Shown: positions 1 to 8,180 of the stretch, piece by piece
Layout of the letters: each line of letters opens with the position of its first letter
Position numbering within the stretch: the first letter of the stretch is position 1
Source of the DNA: Bradyrhizobium algeriense
Lineage (GTDB): Bacteria; Pseudomonadota; Alphaproteobacteria; Rhizobiales; Xanthobacteraceae
Direction of reading: 5' to 3'
DNA length: 64,000 nucleotides
Assembly (NCBI RefSeq): GCF_003062295.1
Contig: NZ_PYCN01000015.1
Span: 106,608 to 170,607, forward strand
The notes under the pieces: model-generated
The model's database searches: none
Told to the model about the DNA's origin: nothing
Seen by the model: the letters and a program-made list of their open reading frames with translations, nothing else
Position numbers and translations under genes: made by a program

Positions 1-2769
1 CCTAACCTGCTGGGTGCCTTCCTTGACGTCGACGGTCTGCGTCGTCAGCAGGCGGTCGCCGAGCACGTTGATGGTGAGCTTGCCGGCGGTGCGGGCGTTG
101 ACCGACACCACCATGGTATCGCCGGAGGCGTATTCCGGCTTGTCGACCGAGGTTTCCAACAGATCAGGCGTATCGGCGCTGCCGTCGGAGTACCAGCCGA
201 CGTCGAATTGCACCGACGTGACCGGCCCGTCCGCTTCGGTCGATTTGACGTCGAGGCGATAGCGGCCCGGCTGCGGCGCGAGCGACACCCGCGCCGCCTT
301 GTCGGCTGCAAGCGTCAGGTCGCCGTCGGCGACGCGCTTGGTCGATTTGACCGGCTCATATTCCCAGGACGAGTTTTGGCGATACCATTGATAGCGCGAC
401 TCCATCTTCAGGAGTTCGTAGCGCAGGCCATCGCGCGGCAGTTGCTTGCCGTCGGGACCGACGAACACGACGTCGAACTCGGCCTTGTCGCCTTCGGCCA
501 CACTCTTGTCAGCGAATAGCGGCTTGATGCCGATCAGCGCCGCCTGCGGCGCCACGGGCAGCACCAGCTTGCGCTCGACGGCGCGGCCGCCGGTCTCCAC
601 CATGCGGATGAAGATCTGTGCTTCCTGCGGACGGGTCGAGGTCGGCGCCTTGGCAAGCGACACCGGGAACGTCGCAACCCCATTGGCGTCGGCCTCGGGC
701 AGATTCTCGATCGGGGTGCGCTCGTTGCTGGCGGTCTCGTCGTCCCCCACGCCGAACTGGTAGCCGGGATAGCCCGGTCGCCCGGAGGCTGCGGGGGCGA
801 CCAGCATGTCGCCTTCGAGCTGCAGACCCGAGGCCGGGGCGCCATAAAGGAATTTGCCGGCGACCTTCAGTTCAACCGGAGTCTCAGCCTTGATCATCTT
901 CTCCTTGGCCGAGACGTCGAATTCGATCCGCTCGGGGATGTAGTCCTCGACCATGAAGGTGGTTTCGCCGACGGACGAGCCCTTGGGATCGGTAAACGCG
1001 CGCACCCGCCAGGTCCCGGTCGGGACCGCCGAATTGAGCGGCAGGACAAGAGAGCGTCCGCCTGCGCCCTGATCCGGCAGCACGGCACGGCGGAATTCGA
1101 CGCCATCGGGCCGCTCGATCACCAGCGTCAGCGGCCCGCCGGCCATCGCGTTGCCCTGCCCGTTGCGCAGCAGCGCGGTCAGATAGACGGTCTCGTTCGA
1201 GCGGTAGACGCCTCGCTCGGCATAGACGAAGGCGTCGGCGCCTGCCGGCACCACGCGGCCCGAGACGCCGCGGTCGGTGAGGTCGAAGGCATTGGTCTTC
1301 AGGCTGAGGAAGGCGTAGTCCGCCTTGTCGCTCATGACCGTGAGCAGCGCCGGCGAAAGCCCGCCCTCGCCGCGCGCCAGGCCGGCCTCGAACAGCACGT
1401 GGCCGGCATCGTCGGTCTTGCGCGTGGCAAGGATCTCGTTGTTGCGCGCAACCAGCCGCACCTCGGCCTTCGCGACGGCCTCGGTCGAGGCCAGCGAATT
1501 GACAAACACATGGACGCCGTCATTGCCGGAAAACGCCGTCAGGCCCATGTCGGAGACGATGAACCATTGCGTCGCCAGCGTGCCGTCATCGTCGCCGCCG
1601 CTGCCGGGGCCCTTGGCCGACGCCGTCATCACATAGACGCCGGGCTGCAGGTCACCCAGCGCCTGGTCGACCGGGAACGCCGTCACGACGTCCTGGTTCA
1701 GCGTGGAAGCGGTCGCAAGTTCGCCCGACCAGACCTTGACGCCGCGCTCGTTGCCCAGATCCGAGAGTTGGTAGCTGGAGAGCGTCTTCTGGAAATCGCT
1801 GTCCACCACCGTGTTGATCAGGTTACGGTCGCCGATCCGGAACACGTTGACGTTCACCGAGGGCGTATTGACGCTGACCAGCGGAATGCCGCGTTGGCCG
1901 GTGCGCGGCAGCACATAGGCGCGGCCCGTGAAGCGCACGAACGGCTTGCGGTCGCGGACGTAGATGTTGAACTCGGCCGATTTCGGTAAGGATTCCTTAA
2001 CCGTGGACGGCAGGCCGGCGCGCAGGTTGATGTTGTAGCGCTCGCCGTGCTTCAGCCCGTCGACGCAGAGCTGCTTGCCCTCGCTGGTCAGCGCCGGCTT
2101 GTCGATGCCGGCCAGCGCCAGGAACGGCGCGAAATCGACCCGCTTGGCGAGGTCCTCGGAGAACTGGAAGCAGGCGCGCGGCGAAGCCCCGTCGGAATCG
2201 ACGGTGTAGTCCAAGAGCCGGAAACCGTGCTGGTCGCGCATCTTCTCATACTGGCCGCGAACCTCGGCGACCTCGCGCATGTCGAGCGACAGCCGCAACG
2301 CATCCAGCGCCGGACGCCACAGCTTGCGCTCGGACATCGCCCGGGCCAGCACGGCCAGCGCATCGGCCTCCTCGGCCTGGTTGCCGGCGCGCTGATAGGC
2401 GATGTAGGCCGCGGTCGAGGCGCGCTCGTACAGGAAGGTCTGTTCGCTGGAACTGGCGGAGCGGATCTGGAAGATGGTTTTGGCGAGTTTTAGCCAGTTG
2501 GCGCTGTCCTCGGGCGTGGTGGCGGCGATCTGGCCGAGGATCTGCAAACCCACCCGAAAGTCGGACCGCTTGAAGGCGGCGTCGGCGTCGTTGCGGAGCG
2601 TCGTGGAGGATTTGGCGACCGGCCCTGCCTCGCTCTTGATCTGGGCTTCCAGCTTGACGGCCGAATCGGCCAGTTCGTCGCGCTTGAACGCCTTGTCCGC
2701 GGCCCCTGCCGCCGTCAGGCCAAGCGCCAGCGTGGCGCAAATCACTGTGGCGCGAACCAAACCGATCAT
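1..2769 (-). CDS. Alpha-2-macroglobulin family protein (partial, C-terminus off the left edge)
   Basis: The minus-strand frame is open for 923 codons from the ATG at 2769 to the window edge. The start follows AAGGAG at about 2776-2781. Residues 1-24 form a signal peptide (MIGLVRAT... then a Leu/Ala core ending near AAGAA), so the product is periplasmic. A roughly 200-residue helical, Ala-rich N-terminal part is followed by beta-rich segments (for example YVRDRKPFVRFTGRAYVLPR and PGVYVMTAS) typical of the MG domains of bacterial alpha-2-macroglobulins, large protease-trapping proteins that usually pair with penicillin-binding protein 1C. The thioester region would lie beyond the window and cannot be checked. 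The family call is firm; whether it carries the CLEQ thioester is unknown. Confidence 0.88.
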   Translation of the reverse strand, partial: MIGLVRATVICATLALGLTAAGAADKAFKRDELADSAVKLEAQIKSEAGPVAKSSTTLRNDADAAFKRSDFRVGLQILGQIAATTPEDSANWLKLAKTIFQIRSASSSEQTFLYERASTAAYIAYQRAGNQAEEADALAVLARAMSERKLWRPALDALRLSLDMREVAEVRGQYEKMRDQHGFRLLDYTVDSDGASPRACFQFSEDLAKRVDFAPFLALAGIDKPALTSEGKQLCVDGLKHGERYNINLRAGLPSTVKESLPKSAEFNIYVRDRKPFVRFTGRAYVLPRTGQRGIPLVSVNTPSVNVNVFRIGDRNLINTVVDSDFQKTLSSYQLSDLGNERGVKVWSGELATASTLNQDVVTAFPVDQALGDLQPGVYVMTASAKGPGSGGDDDGTLATQWFIVSDMGLTAFSGNDGVHVFVNSLASTEAVAKAEVRLVARNNEILATRKTDDAGHVLFEAGLARGEGGLSPALLTVMSDKADYAFLSLKTNAFDLTDRGVSGRVVPAGADAFVYAERGVYRSNETVYLTALLRNGQGNAMAGGPLTLVIERPDGVEFRRAVLPDQGAGGRSLVLPLNSAVPTGTWRVRAFTDPKGSSVGETTFMVEDYIPERIEFDVSAKEKMIKAETPVELKVAGKFLYGAPASGLQLEGDMLVAPAASGRPGYPGYQFGVGDDETASNERTPIENLPEADANGVATFPVSLAKAPTSTRPQEAQIFIRMVETGGRAVERKLVLPVAPQAALIGIKPLFADKSVAEGDKAEFDVVFVGPDGKQLPRDGLRYELLKMESRYQWYRQNSSWEYEPVKSTKRVADGDLTLAADKAARVSLAPQPGRYRLDVKSTEADGPVTSVQFDVGWYSDGSADTPDLLETSVDKPEYASGDTMVVSVNARTAGKLTINVLGDRLLTTQTVDVKEGTQQVR

Positions 2770-3100
2770 GATGGGCTCCTTGCCGCGGACATCAGCCGCG
2801 TAACGTCAAAAAGTGCGCGAAAAGGTGACGGACTGATGGCAGTGGATTCGGCTTGCGAAAAGGTCACATGCATGGCGCTGGCAGTCCAAACGGTCCCGGC
2901 CGCACCGCCTGGCGGAAGTGCCGGCGGCTGGCTTTATAATATCAGGGGCGGACCACTGGCTTTAGCCCGCGTCTGCCTTAGTCGCGACCCCAAAGAAATC
3001 GGTTCGACCGTCTTGGCGGGAAAGCGGATTTTTCATATTGGCAGTGCTAGATAAGGAAGGCCTATACAGGGCGGATACCTAGGGCGGCTACCGCCCGGAC
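2770..3100. other. Intergenic region before tRNA-Arg
   Basis: 331 bases without a convincing gene. A TATAAT hexamer at 2935-2940 could be a -10 element for the downstream tRNA, but it lies about 160 bases upstream and no good -35 is seen. A 72-codon open frame here has no family resemblance and no ribosome-binding site. Confidence 0.4.
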
Positions 3101-3177
3101 GGTCCCATAGCTCAACTGGATAGAGTAACGGATTTCTACTCCGTGGGTTGCAGGTTCGAATCCTGCTGGGATCGCCA
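3101..3177 (+). tRNA. tRNA-Arg (anticodon TCT)
   Basis: Full cloverleaf of 77 bases including an encoded CCA. The acceptor GGTCCCA pairs with TGGGATC. The anticodon stem ACGGA/TCCGT closes the loop TTTCTAC, giving anticodon TCT. The T arm contains GGTTCGAATCC. It reads the rare AGA codon. Confidence 0.96.
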
Positions 3178-3372
3178 CCTTCCATGCCGATGAAACCGGG
3201 CCGTCGGATCTGGAAGCCGACTGGATTTCTGCCAGCGGGTTGCCGGTATTTGCGGAACGTTTGCCGGTCGCTGGCATTCGAGTTGTGCGTGCTGGTCCGC
3301 GTAACGCCCTGATGAGAAAACCGGTTGCCAGCGTAAGGCGCTCACCGCACGCCCCACAGGAGAAACTTGCTC

Positions 3373-3624
3373 ATGCGCTTGATCACATCGATAGCAATAC
3401 TCGCCGTATCGGCCCTGCCTGCGCTCGCCGATCGCCAGGTTACCCAGGACGAACGCGCAAGGCTCGCCGCTGCGGTTCAGGCCGAAGGATGTTCCGGCGG
3501 CAAGTTCGAGATGGACGAAGACGATCAGCAGTTCGAGGTTGACGATGCCGTATGTGCGGATGGAAAGAAATATGACCTCAAGTTTGATATGCAAATGCGG
3601 TTGAAACGCAAAAATCTTGATTAA
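3373..3624 (+). CDS. Small secreted protein, PepSY-like
   Basis: 83 residues from the ATG at 3373 (MRLITSIAILAVSALPALA, a clear signal peptide cleaved after ALA). A TTG two codons upstream is also possible; ACAGGAG at 3356-3362 serves either. The mature part is about 64 residues, acidic in the middle (MDEDDQQFEVDDAVC) with two Cys that could form a disulfide, and ends in a basic tail. The D-G-K-x-Y-D-L-K-F-D pattern resembles small PepSY-like periplasmic proteins common in Bradyrhizobium. No operon partner. Confidence 0.72.
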   Translation: MRLITSIAILAVSALPALADRQVTQDERARLAAAVQAEGCSGGKFEMDEDDQQFEVDDAVCADGKKYDLKFDMQMRLKRKNLD

Positions 3625-3812
3625 TAAAGTCATGCGGCCATTCGAAGCCGATGAAGCATCTTATGTTGCGTTATGTTGCGCGGATAGCACTATACGTCCC
3701 AAAAGTGGAACCGTCATCGATCTTCGCGCGCGCTGTGTCGGGCCGGCACTAGCCGACGACCCAACAAGAGAGCACCGTGAACGTGGGGAGAGTTCAGGAA
3801 GGGGCAACCACG

Positions 3813-3980
3813 ATGGCGGCGAGAGCAACGCAGGGCAGAACCAAACGGCATCCGTCTGCCTCAACGAAGCCAATCCGTGAAGGGGGCGCCCGCGAAGGGG
3901 CCGCAAAGCTCGCCAGACGGCTGGCCGAGGTGCAGGCACTGCGCAAGCAGGTTCAGAAAGCCGAAGCTGCGCGGCTTTAG
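3813..3980 (+). CDS. Small basic protein of unknown function
   Basis: 55 residues starting at the ATG at 3813 after AGGAAGGGG. The sequence is Ala/Arg/Lys rich (MAARATQGRTKRH...), and residues 30-52 look like a short amphipathic helix (LARRLAEVQALRKQVQKAEA). It ends eight bases before the 3' end of the convergent H-NS-like gene. No domain recognised. The real start could be the GTG at 3777. Confidence 0.45.
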   Translation: MAARATQGRTKRHPSASTKPIREGGAREGAAKLARRLAEVQALRKQVQKAEAARL

Positions 3981-3987
3981 TGATCGC

Positions 3988-4401
3988 CTATGCGGCCTGC
4001 CTGATCCGAAAGTCGTCGATCCGCTTGCCTGACTTTAGTTGTGCGGCCAGCCAGCGGGGCTTCTTGCCGCGTCCCGCCCAGGTCTCCGATGGCCGCTCCG
4101 GATTCCGATATTTCGGAACCACAGCGGGATAGGGCCGGCGCTCCGTCGACGACTTGGCATGGCGAGACGACTTGCCATGAGATGACTTGCCATGAGACGG
4201 CTTGGCACTCGAAGACTTGGCATGCGAAGACTTGGCATCGTCAGTTGCATGTTGAATTTCAATGCCGCGCTGGAGTCGCCTCAGGCGGTTTTCAAGCACG
4301 CTCTTTTCCGCCGTCAGTGCCGCCGCAAGCCTGGTGGCAATTTCCTCATGGAGCGCCCACAATTCGTCAGTGGACATGGACTTGAAGTCATTCCGGTTCA
4401 T
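3988..4401 (-). CDS. H-NS histone-like DNA-binding protein, with Lys/Ser/His repeat linker
   Basis: 137 residues from the ATG at 4401 (MNRNDFKSMSTDELWALHEE); GGGGA just upstream acts as ribosome-binding site. Residues 1-45 are the coiled-coil oligomerisation helices of the H-NS family. The C-terminus carries the DNA-binding signature YRNPERPSETWAGRGKKPRW followed by LAAQLKSGKRIDDFRI. Between them is an unusual linker of pentapeptide-like units (SHAKSS, KPSHGKSSHGKSS) encoded by a 15-bp tandem repeat. It is a xenogeneic-silencer type nucleoid protein by family. A closely related paralogue without the linker lies at 7136-7459, so this copy expanded after duplication, or the other lost the linker. 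Confidence 0.9.
   Translation of the reverse strand: MNRNDFKSMSTDELWALHEEIATRLAAALTAEKSVLENRLRRLQRGIEIQHATDDAKSSHAKSSSAKPSHGKSSHGKSSRHAKSSTERRPYPAVVPKYRNPERPSETWAGRGKKPRWLAAQLKSGKRIDDFRIRQAA
4151..4240. repeat. 15-bp tandem repeat inside the H-NS-like gene
   Basis: Six units beginning at 4151, 4169, 4184, 4199, 4214 and 4229 share the core (G)ACTTG(G/C)CA. The spacing is 15 bases except one of 18. Read on the minus strand the units give the Lys-Ser-Ser-His-Gly/Ala linker. A second array with the same core lies at 6053-6112. Confidence 0.8.
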
Positions 4402-4481
4402 GACGGTCCCCAATCATGATTCAAAGTTTTGAGCCCTCATCGTCGGCCGATAATCTGAGCATAACAAGGCCGATTCAAAAC
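4402..4481 (-). promoter_or_regulatory. Conserved upstream region shared by the two H-NS-like genes
   Basis: Two blocks upstream of this gene recur upstream of the paralogue. A 19-base identical block GTCCCCAATCATGATTCAA is at 4406-4424 and again at 7464-7482. A 25-base block at 4457-4481 matches 7511-7535 at 21 positions. The ATCATGAT core is palindromic. This implies a shared promoter/operator or 5' UTR, possibly for autoregulation. Confidence 0.6.
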
Positions 4482-4780
4482 GCTCTGCTGAATCAGGTTA
4501 GATGGAGTCGTGCTTCCACGGAAGAAATATGCGTTGTGCAACGCAAGCTTGACCGAAGAAATTTTCCGAATTCCGACAACACAACCGGAGATTGAGAGCC
4601 TCGTCCGGCCGCCGCGGAGGAACCGGTGGCGTGGACTTCGCCGCGCATCGCTCCGCTCAGGCGGCTATTTGTGCATTAAGGCCAAAGAAACTGAAGCGGC
4701 ACGGGTGACGATTTGCGGTTTGGGCTTATAATACCGGCCGGAAATTGCTCCGTTGCCCCTGACAAAGGATGCGGGTCGTC

Positions 4781-5038
4781 ATGCCGAGAAAGGGAATCAC
4801 CGGCCACGACGAATGGGTGGTCACGGAAGCGCTGGCAACGGCACTGGTCGCGCTTGAGCAACTCGAACCGACCCAGCAATCACGCCAGCAGATGGACGAC
4901 ATCAAGAAATTGCTGGCAGCCAATTGTCAGCCCGGGACCCTTAACCTGCATCTCGCCCAGGCAAAGTGCCGGCTAAACCCCCACGCCGATCGCGCCGCCA
5001 TCTATCGAGAGTATGGATTTGAAGATCGGGAAGTCTGA
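4781..5038 (+). CDS. Conserved-looking hypothetical protein
   Basis: 85 residues from the ATG at 4781 (MPRKGITGHDEWVVTEALAT); an in-frame ATG at 4769 is an alternative, with AAAGGA overlapping it. The protein is soluble, predominantly helical and acidic at the end (YREYGFEDREV), and has two Cys (positions 50 and 64). No family recognised. Codon use fits the host. Confidence 0.62.
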   Translation: MPRKGITGHDEWVVTEALATALVALEQLEPTQQSRQQMDDIKKLLAANCQPGTLNLHLAQAKCRLNPHADRAAIYREYGFEDREV

Positions 5039-5115
5039 AACACGGGCTCGTGGCAAGCGTAGCGTAGCGATATCCGGGTTGCACCCCGCCTATCGCGGAG
5101 CCTGTCATCACGGCG

Positions 5116-5133
5116 CGAGCGCAATTGCGCTCG
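5116..5133. repeat. Perfect palindrome in an intergenic repeat-like stretch
   Basis: GAGCGCAATTGCGCTC at 5117-5132 is a perfect 16-base palindrome, extendable by one pair. It sits in a stretch (about 5050-5180) whose phrases CGTAGCGATATCCGGGTT and GGGCTCATGCGGGCTAC resemble the dispersed intergenic repeats of Bradyrhizobium. No U-run follows, so a terminator is unlikely. Confidence 0.5.
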
Positions 5134-5207
5134 TCGCCGGGAGCGCAATCGCGCGACCCGTTGGGCTCATGCGGGCTACTTGCTCAAGGTATTGAGAGGA
5201 CATCAGG

Positions 5208-5492
5208 ATGGAGTTGCGACGCGCACCTGCCACAGCAACGGCTTTGACGATCCTGGCCGCGACGATTGCCCTGCCCGCACCTGCCCGCGCCCAGACCTAC
5301 GATCCGAGCTATCCTGTTTGCCTGCAGATCTACCAGGGCGGCATCGCGGACTTCTATTTCGAGTGCCGCTATCAAACGATGGCGCAGTGTGCCGCGTCGG
5401 CCTCGGGCCGCTCCGCCCAATGCGTGGTCAATCCATATTACGGCGGGCCGAAGACCAAGCCTGGCAAGCGTCAGCGGCCACAGCAGTACTGA
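5208..5492 (+). CDS. DUF3551 family small secreted protein
   Basis: 94 residues. The signal peptide (MELRRAPATATALTILAATI ... APARAQ) is cleaved near residue 28. The mature part shows the DUF3551 pattern: YPVCLQIY, a Tyr/Phe-rich FYFECRY, a TMAQCAASASGRSAQCVVNPYY segment with paired Cys, and a basic Pro/Gly tail. ATCAGG provides the ribosome-binding site. DUF3551 proteins occur in many copies in Bradyrhizobium; their function is unknown. Confidence 0.85.
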   Translation: MELRRAPATATALTILAATIALPAPARAQTYDPSYPVCLQIYQGGIADFYFECRYQTMAQCAASASGRSAQCVVNPYYGGPKTKPGKRQRPQQY

Positions 5493-5548
5493 AAATCGCG
5501 CGCTTCGACGACCGCGCTACCCGTTAGGGCGGCGGCCTCTCCGGCCAT

Positions 5549-5827
5549 TCACCAGCCGTAGGTGCCGAGCGCGAGCGGCCTCGATGGGGCCGCCTTGGCG
5601 GTTCGCGTCGTGTCGGGCCTCAGGCAGCGCCGGGCTGCTTCGATCTCGGCGTCGCTCGCGCCTTTGCCGCGGGCCCACTGCTCGGCGGCGGACGCACTGT
5701 ATTGCGCCACGTAGTAGCGCACGACAGGACACGAAATTCGACGCAAAACACCGGACTGTTCACCCGCAAATCCGGCGCTTGATGTTCCAAGACACAGCGC
5801 CAGCACACCTATCCAACGTAAACCCAT
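5549..5827 (-). CDS. Small secreted protein of unknown function
   Basis: 92 residues from the ATG at 5827, chosen because AGAGGGG lies just upstream and a signal peptide begins there (MGLRWIGVLALCLGTSSAGFAG). The mature part contains ISCPVVRYYVAQYSASAAEQWARGKGASDAEIEAARRCL, a two-Cys motif around a helical segment seen in short Bradyrhizobium periplasmic proteins. The open frame extends 48 codons further upstream but has no ribosome-binding site there. Confidence 0.75.
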   Translation of the reverse strand: MGLRWIGVLALCLGTSSAGFAGEQSGVLRRISCPVVRYYVAQYSASAAEQWARGKGASDAEIEAARRCLRPDTTRTAKAAPSRPLALGTYGW

Positions 5828-6052
5828 GTGATTCCCCTCTGCATAACAAGTGAGGCTGGCTTTCACCGGTGCATCAAGCCTGATTGTGAGTTCCGCATAC
5901 GGAACAGGCGGAGCTGTGCTTAACCCGCAACTGATACTGTCCCGACGGCGGCTGCTCCGCCCGTGGAACACGGTTTATGCGATGACTAAAATTGATTGTT
6001 TACGAAGAAGGCCGAAGCTGATTGCCGCCTGAGCGCAATTCGCTAAGCCTTT

Positions 6053-6112
6053 ACTTGCCAGGACCTGACTTGCCAGGACCTAACTTGCCAAGACCTGACC
6101 CGCCAAGACTTG
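6053..6112. repeat. 15-bp tandem repeat, four units, non-coding
   Basis: Units start at 6053, 6068, 6083 and 6098: ACTTGCCAGGACCTG and variants, four in a row at exact 15-bp spacing. It lies 22 bases before the PilZ gene. It shares the ACTTGCCA core and the period with the array inside the H-NS-like gene 1.8 kb away. Confidence 0.85.
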
Positions 6113-6134
6113 GCAAAAACTGTTGGAAGCTCCG

Positions 6135-6386
6135 ATGGAATTCGAACGCCGATCGATAGCGAGGACGACGATCTCGAAAGACGCGCTGCTGTTCTTTGAT
6201 GCGCAGCGCGGTGTCCTCACTTGCCGCGTTCAGGACGTGACGAATTCCGGGGCCGGAATCGAACTCCACACCCTCAATTTGCTGCCGCTGGATTTCGAAT
6301 TGAGCTTCGACAATTTTCACACCGTTCGCGAATGCCGCGTGATCTGGCGGCAAGGCGATTTCGTCGGCGTTGCGTTTCAAAACTGA
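6135..6386 (+). CDS. PilZ domain protein
   Basis: 83 residues from the ATG at 6135 (MEFERRSIARTTISKDALLF); an in-frame TTG at 6123 is the alternative. A single PilZ-like beta barrel: R-R at positions 5-6, then VQDVTNSGAGIEL (the family's D-x-S/N-x-x-G-A motif) and CRVIWRQGDFVGVAF at the end. PilZ domains bind cyclic-di-GMP through R-x-x-x-R and D/N-x-S-x-x-G motifs. Here the Arg pair is R-R-S-I-A-R, which fits RxxxR. It is a stand-alone PilZ with no partner domain. Another is at 47059-47319. Confidence 0.83.
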   Translation: MEFERRSIARTTISKDALLFFDAQRGVLTCRVQDVTNSGAGIELHTLNLLPLDFELSFDNFHTVRECRVIWRQGDFVGVAFQN

Positions 6387-6628
6387 TCAATCTGCAACCC
6401 GGCCTGCATCTTCATCGCGCAAGTGCAAGACGCCCCTGCACGGCACGCGGAACTCGGGGAACTGACCCCACGGTGAACAAAACAGCCTTGGCAATGGAAC
6501 CAACATCGAGACTCCGCGTCGAATCCCCGGGCTTCCGGTTCCTCCGGAACACGACCCAAGCGGGTTGACCGTTCCAGCGCGCCCCTTGCACGCTGGAGTC
6601 GTTCGGGGGTCTATGACGGGAGTTCAGC

Positions 6629-6934
6629 ATGTCCTGGGATCGTCCGTTCGCTCAGCCTGTCCCACTCCCGGAGGGACCGCCTGCGCAAACCTTGCGAGAC
6701 GCCGCCGACTACATCCGGAAGCTTCCTCAGCCAGAACGTGATCGTCAGGAATGGCGGCTTGCCGTCCAGATGCTGATCGATGCCGCCGAGGATCGCGGGC
6801 CCATGCTGTTTGCGCGGATGGGAATTGTCAGAGCCCTGGAAGCGCATATCGCAAGGACACTCGATTCCGAGGGCCAAGGTCCAAGCCATGATCGAGGTCA
6901 AGGCAACCTGAAGTGCGACCGTGACGCCATCTGA
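6629..6934 (+). CDS. Hypothetical protein of a Bradyrhizobium-type small family
   Basis: 101 residues, ATG after GGGAG. It starts MSWDRPFAQPVPLPEG and continues with LRDAADYIRKLPQPERDRQEW and GPMLFARMGIVRALE, a pattern recalled from many short rhizobial proteins often found near phage- or stress-related genes. The last 20 residues (SEGQGPSHDRGQGN...) are low-complexity and may reflect a frameshifted or eroded C-terminus. Function unknown. Confidence 0.72.
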   Translation: MSWDRPFAQPVPLPEGPPAQTLRDAADYIRKLPQPERDRQEWRLAVQMLIDAAEDRGPMLFARMGIVRALEAHIARTLDSEGQGPSHDRGQGNLKCDRDAI

Positions 6935-7135
6935 TTCCGGATCGACATCATCCCAGATCGACATCAACAGCGATGGCGCCGAAACGCCTGAAGGCTTTCC
7001 ACGCCGAACAGACGAGAACTCGCGCGCACTAGCGAGCCGCAGCAGATCGGTGCGGCATCCACAGGCTTCACTTTGGCCAAATTCGTGGATCGGCCAAAAT
7101 GCGAGTACACCGCGACCGAGCGGCTGAAAGACTTC

Positions 7136-7459
7136 TTATGCTACCTGCCTGATGCGGAAGTCGTCGATCCGCTTGCCGGACTTCAATTTTGCAGCAAGCC
7201 AACGCGGCGTCTTCCCTCGTCCCGCCCAAGTCTCAGACGGCCGGTCCGGATTCCGAAACTTCGGAACGACGGTTGGATATGGACGCTTCCCTGTCGACGA
7301 ACTCTCGCGCTCGGCTTCGACGCCACCCTTGAGTTGCTTCAGGCGATTTTCGAGCACGCGCTTCTCCGCGAGCAGCGAAGCCGCAAGCCTCGAGGCGATT
7401 TCTTCGTGGAGTGCCCACAGCTCATCCGTGGACATCGATTTGAAGTTATTCCGGTTCAC
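7136..7459 (-). CDS. H-NS histone-like DNA-binding protein (paralogue of 3988-4401)
   Basis: 107 residues from a GTG at 7459 (VNRNNFKSMSTDELWALHEE), the codon aligned with the ATG of the paralogue. GGGGA lies upstream at the same place. The N-terminal helices and the C-terminal block FRNPDRPSETWAGRGKTPRW ... LKSGKRIDDFRI match the paralogue closely, but the central linker is short (EAERESSSTGKRPYPTVVPK) with no repeats. Same strand and same 3' end sequence as the first copy, so this is a local duplication about 3.1 kb apart. Confidence 0.9.
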   Translation of the reverse strand: MNRNNFKSMSTDELWALHEEIASRLAASLLAEKRVLENRLKQLKGGVEAERESSSTGKRPYPTVVPKFRNPDRPSETWAGRGKTPRWLAAKLKSGKRIDDFRIRQVA

Positions 7460-7535
7460 GACCGTCCCCAATCATGATTCAATGCAGCTTTCATCGTTGG
7501 TAGAAAACATGAGCACAATAAGGCCGACTCAGAAC
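7460..7535 (-). promoter_or_regulatory. Conserved upstream region of the second H-NS-like gene
   Basis: Carries the same two blocks as upstream of the first copy: the identical 19-mer at 7464-7482 and a 25-base block at 7511-7535 with four differences. The sequence between the blocks is diverged and slightly different in length, so only the two blocks appear to be conserved. Confidence 0.6.
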
Positions 7536-7957
7536 CTCTTTCGGGCCGAAAAGTTCCAGCCAGCTGGCTTCGTTTCACAACACAACCGTAACGAATTTGC
7601 TGGCAGGCGCACTTCAATTTCCCTTTACAACTGGTGATAGATTGGCCGCGCTACGCGCGCAAGGCATGTGTGAACATCCGAAGCTAATGGTGTCTTGTTG
7701 ACGGTTCCCTAACGGCAGCTGCGCTCGATCATTGCTGTGAACGTTGGGCGCCTTGCGCGTGCAGGTCCGCTACGGCAGCAGCTTACCACGTGTTATTCTG
7801 GCCGCGCGATATCATCGGGGTTACCCAACATCGTTCGGGTTACCCAACCCGGCGCAATGCTGCCCGACCTCCGCCACGCCAGCGCCAAAGTCGAAACGAA
7901 ACTTGCGCCTGGAACCTCCGGCGGGCGCAAGCCCGCCCGCAACAGAATGTTGGCGTC

Positions 7958-8180
7958 ATGGCAGGGTATCGCCACCGCAATGGCCGCGGTGCTTCCGAGG
8001 CGTTTGGCACCATCTTCGTCGTCACCAATCTCGAGAACGGCAAGAAGATCCGCTGCCCGGTGCAGGACCGCGGCCCCTTCGCACGCGGCCGGGTTCTCGA
8101 CTTTCACGCTCGGCGCGGCGCGCCAGATCGGCTGTGACGGCTTGTGCCGCCTCACTGTGCGTCGCGCCGGTCACGAGTAG
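7958..8180 (+). pseudogene. RlpA-like double-psi beta-barrel remnant, frameshifted
   Basis: From 7958 one frame reads ...SEAFGTIFVVTNLENGKK then PVQDRGPFARGRVLDF, the conserved barrel core of RlpA / septal-ring lytic transglycosylase proteins (G-T-x-V-x-V-T-N, then N/Q-D-R-G-P-F-x-x-x-R-x-x-D). After about 8100 the family-like continuation TLGAARQIGCDGLCRLTV is in another frame. So a one-base change near 8100 breaks the domain, and no good N-terminal signal peptide is found. Called a pseudogene; a sequencing error is the alternative. Confidence 0.7.

Noticed and set aside
2836..3054. 72-codon frame upstream of tRNA-Arg.
   Set aside because: No ribosome-binding site or family; low-quality composition.
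4510..4731. 73-codon frame after the first H-NS-like gene's promoter.
   Set aside because: No ribosome-binding site, mixed composition, overlaps the upstream region of another gene.
6051..6380. Minus-strand 109-codon frame covering the PilZ gene and the 15-bp repeat.
   Set aside because: The plus-strand PilZ domain is convincing; the minus frame lacks a ribosome-binding site and homologous motif.
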